Both the position numbers and the translations under genes were made by a program. Source: Leptospirales bacterium (GTDB taxonomy: Bacteria; Spirochaetota; Leptospiria; Leptospirales; Leptonemataceae). From it: 64,000 nt of DNA. The notes under the pieces were generated by a model that saw only the letters and a list, made by a program, of their open reading frames with translations, searched no databases and was not told the origin of the DNA. Location: the NCBI GenBank assembly GCA_016788865.1, contig JAEUSB010000088.1, forward strand, positions 20,847 through 84,846. Reading direction: 5' to 3'. Shown here one piece after another: positions 60,889 to 64,000 of this stretch (position 1 is the first letter of the stretch; each line of letters opens with the position of its first letter).

Positions 60889-61338
60889 TCACGGCTTAGC
60901 AACGCAAAAGCCGGTGGCGTCCGGATGCTTGGCTTCCATTTTGCATTCCTCATTTTGCTCACATCGAATAGCAGCGATGCCGCCACACACCCTGGTCGGC
61001 AATGGACATCGCCAGGCTCGGTATGCGTACGATGAGCTTGTGTGTGGGACGTTAAAATTTGAATAGCTGCCCTGCTCAATCTGAAACTGCTGGAGATGGG
61101 TGGCTCCGCGCATTGCAGCAATTTTTGCCGCACTCGGTATGGAACCTGCTTCAATAACGCCCCCCGTGGCCGCGCAATTTAGTTCCAGGAAGTGCGCGGC
61201 TGGTGCATTGACTACGATGATCTTCCTCTCGGCTTCAGTCAGTTCGATTGGAGTCGACTGGCAATGGAGCGCCAGGAGACCCGTGCTTGCGAAGACACCG
61301 GTGCGCAGCAGGTCCCGAGCCCGCCGCTTGGACCTCAT
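60889..61338 (-). CDS. Small lipoprotein, DUF4156-like
   Basis: 149 residues from the ATG at 61338 (GTG at 61344 is possible). A basic N terminus and hydrophobic stretch end LLALHC, a plausible lipobox. The mature part has ELTEAERKIIV and an EAGSIPSAAKIAAM-type stretch with six more cysteines, recalling DUF4156 lipoproteins. Last of three small lipoprotein genes read together. Function unknown. Confidence 0.65.
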   Translation of the reverse strand: MRSKRRARDLLRTGVFASTGLLALHCQSTPIELTEAERKIIVVNAPAAHFLELNCAATGGVIEAGSIPSAAKIAAMRGATHLQQFQIEQGSYSNFNVPHTSSSYAYRAWRCPLPTRVCGGIAAIRCEQNEECKMEAKHPDATGFCVAKP

Positions 61339-61340
61339 GA

Positions 61341-61766
61341 TCACAACTCAAGTTTCACAATATCGCCTTCTAGAGAGACGGACGAGCAACCCGGAATGAA
61401 TGGTAGGATTCCGAGGACGGCCACCAGATAATTGGAAGGGCATTGTGAGTTTACGAGTTTAGCATTGATAACCGCGTTCCCGCCTGCTTTCTCAACAGCA
61501 TCGTTAATATCTGGCCCAAGATCATATTCGCCCGTCAGCGAGACCAGGCCATAGACCAGAGCCCAGTAATACTTATGTGCATCCAGCTTTGCCAGGGACT
61601 TTACATTCGCGGGGGATTTATGTTTGGTGCCGTCCTCTTTTAGAAACGTTGTGTTTCCCGAGATCGGATAGCGTACCTGGTTAAAAGTGGCTGTACCCTT
61701 GCCGCCGACCATGCAAGAAGACGTGATCAGACTTGTGATTAAAAGGAACTTCAATTCATTTCGCAT
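61341..61766 (-). CDS. Small lipoprotein (TRL-like)
   Basis: 141 residues. A signal ending TSSC gives a lipobox. The mature protein has FNQVRYPISGNTTFLKEDG, and a later GGNAVINAKLVNSQCPSNYL stretch that recalls the TRL-type lipoproteins. The start (ATG 61766) overlaps the upstream gene by 11 bases; an in-frame start at 61772 is possible. Middle gene of a three-lipoprotein operon. Function unknown. Confidence 0.65.
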   Translation of the reverse strand: MRNELKFLLITSLITSSCMVGGKGTATFNQVRYPISGNTTFLKEDGTKHKSPANVKSLAKLDAHKYYWALVYGLVSLTGEYDLGPDINDAVEKAGGNAVINAKLVNSQCPSNYLVAVLGILPFIPGCSSVSLEGDIVKLEL

Positions 61767-62121
61767 GCTCAACTCTCGCCTTGATATCGTTTGTGGCAGT
61801 GCCCATCATCCACGGCAAGATGATGATAGTGTAACTTGAAACATCTATGCTCTGAATTGTGGCCCAATCCGTTGGAGCTCTACTGTTGTTGATTAGAGCT
61901 TTTTCCAGGGCACTTGCCTGTGACATTCCGGCGGACTGCTGAACTGCCAACAATAGAAACTCGTCTTTGGCCACGACAGCATTGAAATCCTTGGAGGGTG
62001 CACCCCCAATGCGTTTTCCGAAGTACACCGGAAAATCGACATTGCTGAGGCTAGTTGTGGCACAGCTCATTGCGGGCAAAAAGCAAATCAGAAAGACCGG
62101 TCCGAGTTTTGCGATTTTCAT
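61756..62121 (-). CDS. Small lipoprotein
   Basis: 121 residues from the ATG at 62121. The signal ends PAMSC, a good lipobox, followed by VYFGKRIGGAPSKDF. No family recognised. An in-frame start at 62187 would add 22 residues. First gene of the three-lipoprotein set, whose overlaps imply cotranscription. Confidence 0.65.
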   Translation of the reverse strand: MKIAKLGPVFLICFLPAMSCATTSLSNVDFPVYFGKRIGGAPSKDFNAVVAKDEFLLLAVQQSAGMSQASALEKALINNSRAPTDWATIQSIDVSSYTIIILPWMMGTATNDIKARVEHAK

Positions 62122-62225
62122 ATAACAACACGCAATGCTGATTTCCGCAACCGTCAAATATTTTATCAAATCTAAACGCGAATCCACAAAAATGATCTTA
62201 TCACCTCAGGCGGCGATACCATCAT

Positions 62226-62594
62226 TCAAAGTTGTCCCAGGATTCGTCCTAACAAGAACAACGCGAATCCTATCAAAACGTTACCAATCAGGTAAACCAA
62301 CAGCATCGCCCATCGCTCCGTCTGAAACAACACAAACGATTCATAGCAGAGCGAACTAAAAGTTGTAAGTCCGCCCAGGAATCCAACGAGGATCATTTCG
62401 CGATAGGGTGAACCCAGTAGATTTCGATCAATGAAGACTAAAGTCAGCAGGCCAATAAGAAAAGCGCCTAACGTGTTGGCGAGCATTGTCCCCAGAGGAA
62501 ATCCCGGATACATTCCGGTCGTCCATCTGCCCAGTCCGAACCGCAATACGGAGCCAAGTCCGCCACCCAGGAATACGAGAAGCACTGAAGTCAT
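62226..62594 (-). CDS. crcB: Fluoride channel CrcB (Fluc)
   Basis: 122-residue membrane protein with four helices. It exports fluoride as an antiparallel homodimer. The hallmark GGGLGSVLRFGLGRW at the start and GFLGGLTTFSSLCYE in the third helix are intact, and the ANTLGAFLIG helix matches. It is a single gene, so a dual-topology homodimer is expected. It follows the hydrolase gene by 30 bases. No fluoride riboswitch fits in that space. Confidence 0.92.
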   Translation of the reverse strand: MTSVLLVFLGGGLGSVLRFGLGRWTTGMYPGFPLGTMLANTLGAFLIGLLTLVFIDRNLLGSPYREMILVGFLGGLTTFSSLCYESFVLFQTERWAMLLVYLIGNVLIGFALFLLGRILGQL

Positions 62595-62624
62595 CAGGAC
62601 AAAGACCCCGTTGATACGCCAGAG

Positions 62625-63494
62625 TCAACGCAATGCGAGTCCAACACAGAATTCATGCACTAGTGCTGCCACCCGGTCCGGTTGTTCCATGTAAGCCAGA
62701 AACTTTGTGCCCGGGATTGTGCAAAGGTCTGGTGGTGCATTAAATTGCCGGACCATCTCTCGCGCGAATTTCAGAGGAAACGTAGGGTCGTCTTCGCCCC
62801 AGATCATATGAACTGGTATCTTAATGTCCTTGTGAAGGTCGGCCAGCGAATCAACGACGCTAAAATCGAGACCGCAAAGGTACCGGACCACGCCTTCCAG
62901 GCGGTCCGGTCGTTCGATAAGTGGTGCAACGAAACTGCCAACGAAATCTTGGTTAAGCATCCGTGAATCACTGAAACATCCGCCATATCCCATTGGGGAT
63001 GTTCGGAATAAGTCCAGGGATATCAGGAATCTCAGAATGCTCCGCGCGCCCGGCCACAGCAGAAACGTCTGATAGAACCCGATACACGGCGGTCGGTGGC
63101 CTGGAATCTCAGTGTTCAGTAAGACCAGGGCCCCCATGTGCGAGTCGCTGCTTAATGCCATCAGGCGTGCCATGGTTGCTCCGGTATTGTGAGCTATGCA
63201 GATGTAGGGTTCTTTGATGGCCGCTTTCGCAAAGGCCGCAAGAAACTGCGCCTGACCCGCAAACGAGAAATCCGTCTTGTCGTTGAAACTGGTTTCGCCC
63301 ATCCCCGGCAAGTCAGGAGCGAAACACGAAAAGGAATTCCCCAGGAACCGCATCAGTTTCTCAAAAGAGCCCCCGTGGAAGGGCCAACCGTGTACAAGCA
63401 AGAGAGGTTGGCCCGAACCACATCTTCTGTAGTAAACCGAATGATCATGAATATTCTCGCGCCTGATTTCGATCTGTACTTCTGCCTTCATCAT
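62625..63494 (-). CDS. Alpha/beta-hydrolase-fold protein, triad altered
   Basis: 289 residues with a clear alpha/beta hydrolase fold: LLVHGWPFHGGSFE, PDLPGMGETSF, the elbow IAHNTGATMA, and IWGEDDPTFPL for the acid. At the nucleophile place, where Ser or Asp is normal, stands Asn; the catalytic-His segment reads GTKFLAYMEQPD, with Lys where His should be. It may be a non-catalytic homologue of haloalkane-dehalogenase-like enzymes. Upstream of crcB on the same strand, 30 bases away, so possibly cotranscribed. Confidence 0.78.
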   Translation of the reverse strand: MMKAEVQIEIRRENIHDHSVYYRRCGSGQPLLLVHGWPFHGGSFEKLMRFLGNSFSCFAPDLPGMGETSFNDKTDFSFAGQAQFLAAFAKAAIKEPYICIAHNTGATMARLMALSSDSHMGALVLLNTEIPGHRPPCIGFYQTFLLWPGARSILRFLISLDLFRTSPMGYGGCFSDSRMLNQDFVGSFVAPLIERPDRLEGVVRYLCGLDFSVVDSLADLHKDIKIPVHMIWGEDDPTFPLKFAREMVRQFNAPPDLCTIPGTKFLAYMEQPDRVAALVHEFCVGLALR

Positions 63495-63595
63495 TGCCGA
63501 TTGTAGCCTTTTTAAGCCATACGATCTTGTAAGAATCCGCTATTCTGATTTTTTTTTGCGAGGCAGGAATCCGGGCGGATCTTTTTGGAGACCGG

Positions 63596-64000
63596 ATGCA
63601 ATCAGCAAACCCGGACACGATTTGCATCTGGAGGGGAAGGACCCTGTTCCTGGGCTCCCTTCCACAATCGCAATTGCATAGGCACTCAGCTGCGGCGGCC
63701 TGCGTCGGATTGGACGGCCCATTTCGTGTTCAAGAACAGGGTGTTTGGCGCGAGTGCCTGTCCGCACTGATTCCGCAGAACGTTGAGCACAATCTGGACT
63801 CAGACGGACCTTGCGCCGTCCTGTTCATGGATCCTGAATCCACGGGGTATTCTAGACTCAGTGAGTCAAATGCCTGCAACGATTCCTGTGTTATCAACTT
63901 CAAAGAGGCGGAAGACCTTCGATCAGTCTTTTCATCCGTTTTCCGTGGCGATGTAAGTGCGGCCTTGTTGGAGGAAATTGATCGCATAACCTTTCGCTCT
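63596..64000 (+). CDS. AraC-type regulator, N-terminal part (runs off right edge)
   Basis: An open frame of 135 codons continues past the window. The N terminus has TICIWRGRTLFLGSLPQSQL, then HSAAAACVGLDGPFRV and LIPQNVEHNLDSDGP, the cupin-like sensory pattern of AraC-family regulators; the DNA-binding domain must lie beyond base 64000. ATG at 63596 has GGAG five bases upstream. The neighbour on the left is divergent. Ligand unknown. Confidence 0.7.
   Translation, partial: MQSANPDTICIWRGRTLFLGSLPQSQLHRHSAAAACVGLDGPFRVQEQGVWRECLSALIPQNVEHNLDSDGPCAVLFMDPESTGYSRLSESNACNDSCVINFKEAEDLRSVFSSVFRGDVSAALLEEIDRITFRS

Noticed and set aside
62595..62624. Fluoride riboswitch before crcB
   Set aside because: Only 30 bases separate crcB from the upstream hydrolase and no riboswitch core is visible there or at 63495-63595.
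1..64000. tRNA, rRNA, CRISPR array, insertion sequence or prophage
   Set aside because: No T-loop/acceptor pattern, regular spacer array, transposase or integrase motif was found by eye; small divergent RNAs could be missed.

Overview
The window looks like a stretch of chromosome from a free-living, double-membraned bacterium of roughly 50% GC. The best guess is a spirochaete of the order Leptospirales or a close relative. This rests on several gene styles rather than a marker gene: many small lipoproteins, a histidine kinase/receiver/adenylate cyclase fusion with a TPR-like tail, an AraC regulator with a 7TM front end, stand-alone GHKL ATPases, SH3 proteins and a DUF3556 membrane protein. 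No rRNA, tRNA, CRISPR array, transposase, integrase or phage gene was seen. Genes are packed tightly, with many 4-base ATGA overlaps and several convergent pairs that share or abut stop codons. No gene-free stretch exceeds 300 bases.

Layout. 1-5 kb: the start of a TonB-dependent receptor that runs off the left edge, a DinB-like protein, a repeat-built lipoprotein, and a DUF2071/methyltransferase/membrane-protein operon. 4.8-8 kb: two thioredoxin-fold proteins and a CASTOR/POLLUX-type channel. 8-11.2 kb: a coupled FGGY kinase and sphingosine-phosphate-lyase-like enzyme. 11.4-17 kb: a 938-residue kinase/receiver/adenylate cyclase, then an SsuABC/TauABC-like ABC importer. 17-23.9 kb: a PRMT-like methyltransferase, an SSS symporter coupled to a giant transporter/HEAT/cyclic-nucleotide-binding fusion, and a lipoprotein. 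24-27.2 kb: a Spy/CnrX-like periplasmic protein with an ECF sigma factor and membrane partner, a voltage-gated cation channel, and a receiver/ATPase protein. 27.3-34.3 kb: icd, a GT9 glycosyltransferase, a diguanylate cyclase, YciI, a methyltransferase, a coiled-coil surface protein, a Nudix enzyme and a hydrolase.

34.3-39.2 kb is the most unusual region. A membrane-anchored protein kinase with a degenerate catalytic loop, a von Willebrand A protein and a divergent adenylosuccinate-synthetase-like enzyme form one operon, with an unrecognised protein transcribed divergently. I consider this the best candidate for an undescribed system. 39.2-49.3 kb: argS with a histone-like tail, recO, an NtrC-type regulator, DUF3556 and an FAD oxidoreductase, and a histidine kinase with a periplasmic vWA protein. 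49.2-55.6 kb: lipoproteins, an Svf1-like protein, a GNAT, an SH3 protein, a GHKL ATPase and rlmI. 55.6-64 kb: an ECF/zinc-anti-sigma/YHS/DoxX operon, a DJ-1 lipoprotein facing an AraC regulator, a lipase with structured DNA behind it, three lipoproteins, crcB, a likely inactive alpha/beta hydrolase, and the start of another AraC regulator at the right edge.

Second-messenger logic recurs: one adenylate cyclase, one candidate cAMP-binding transporter, one diguanylate cyclase with an inhibitory site, and a channel whose filter suggests calcium selectivity. Functional links between these are inference from proximity only.
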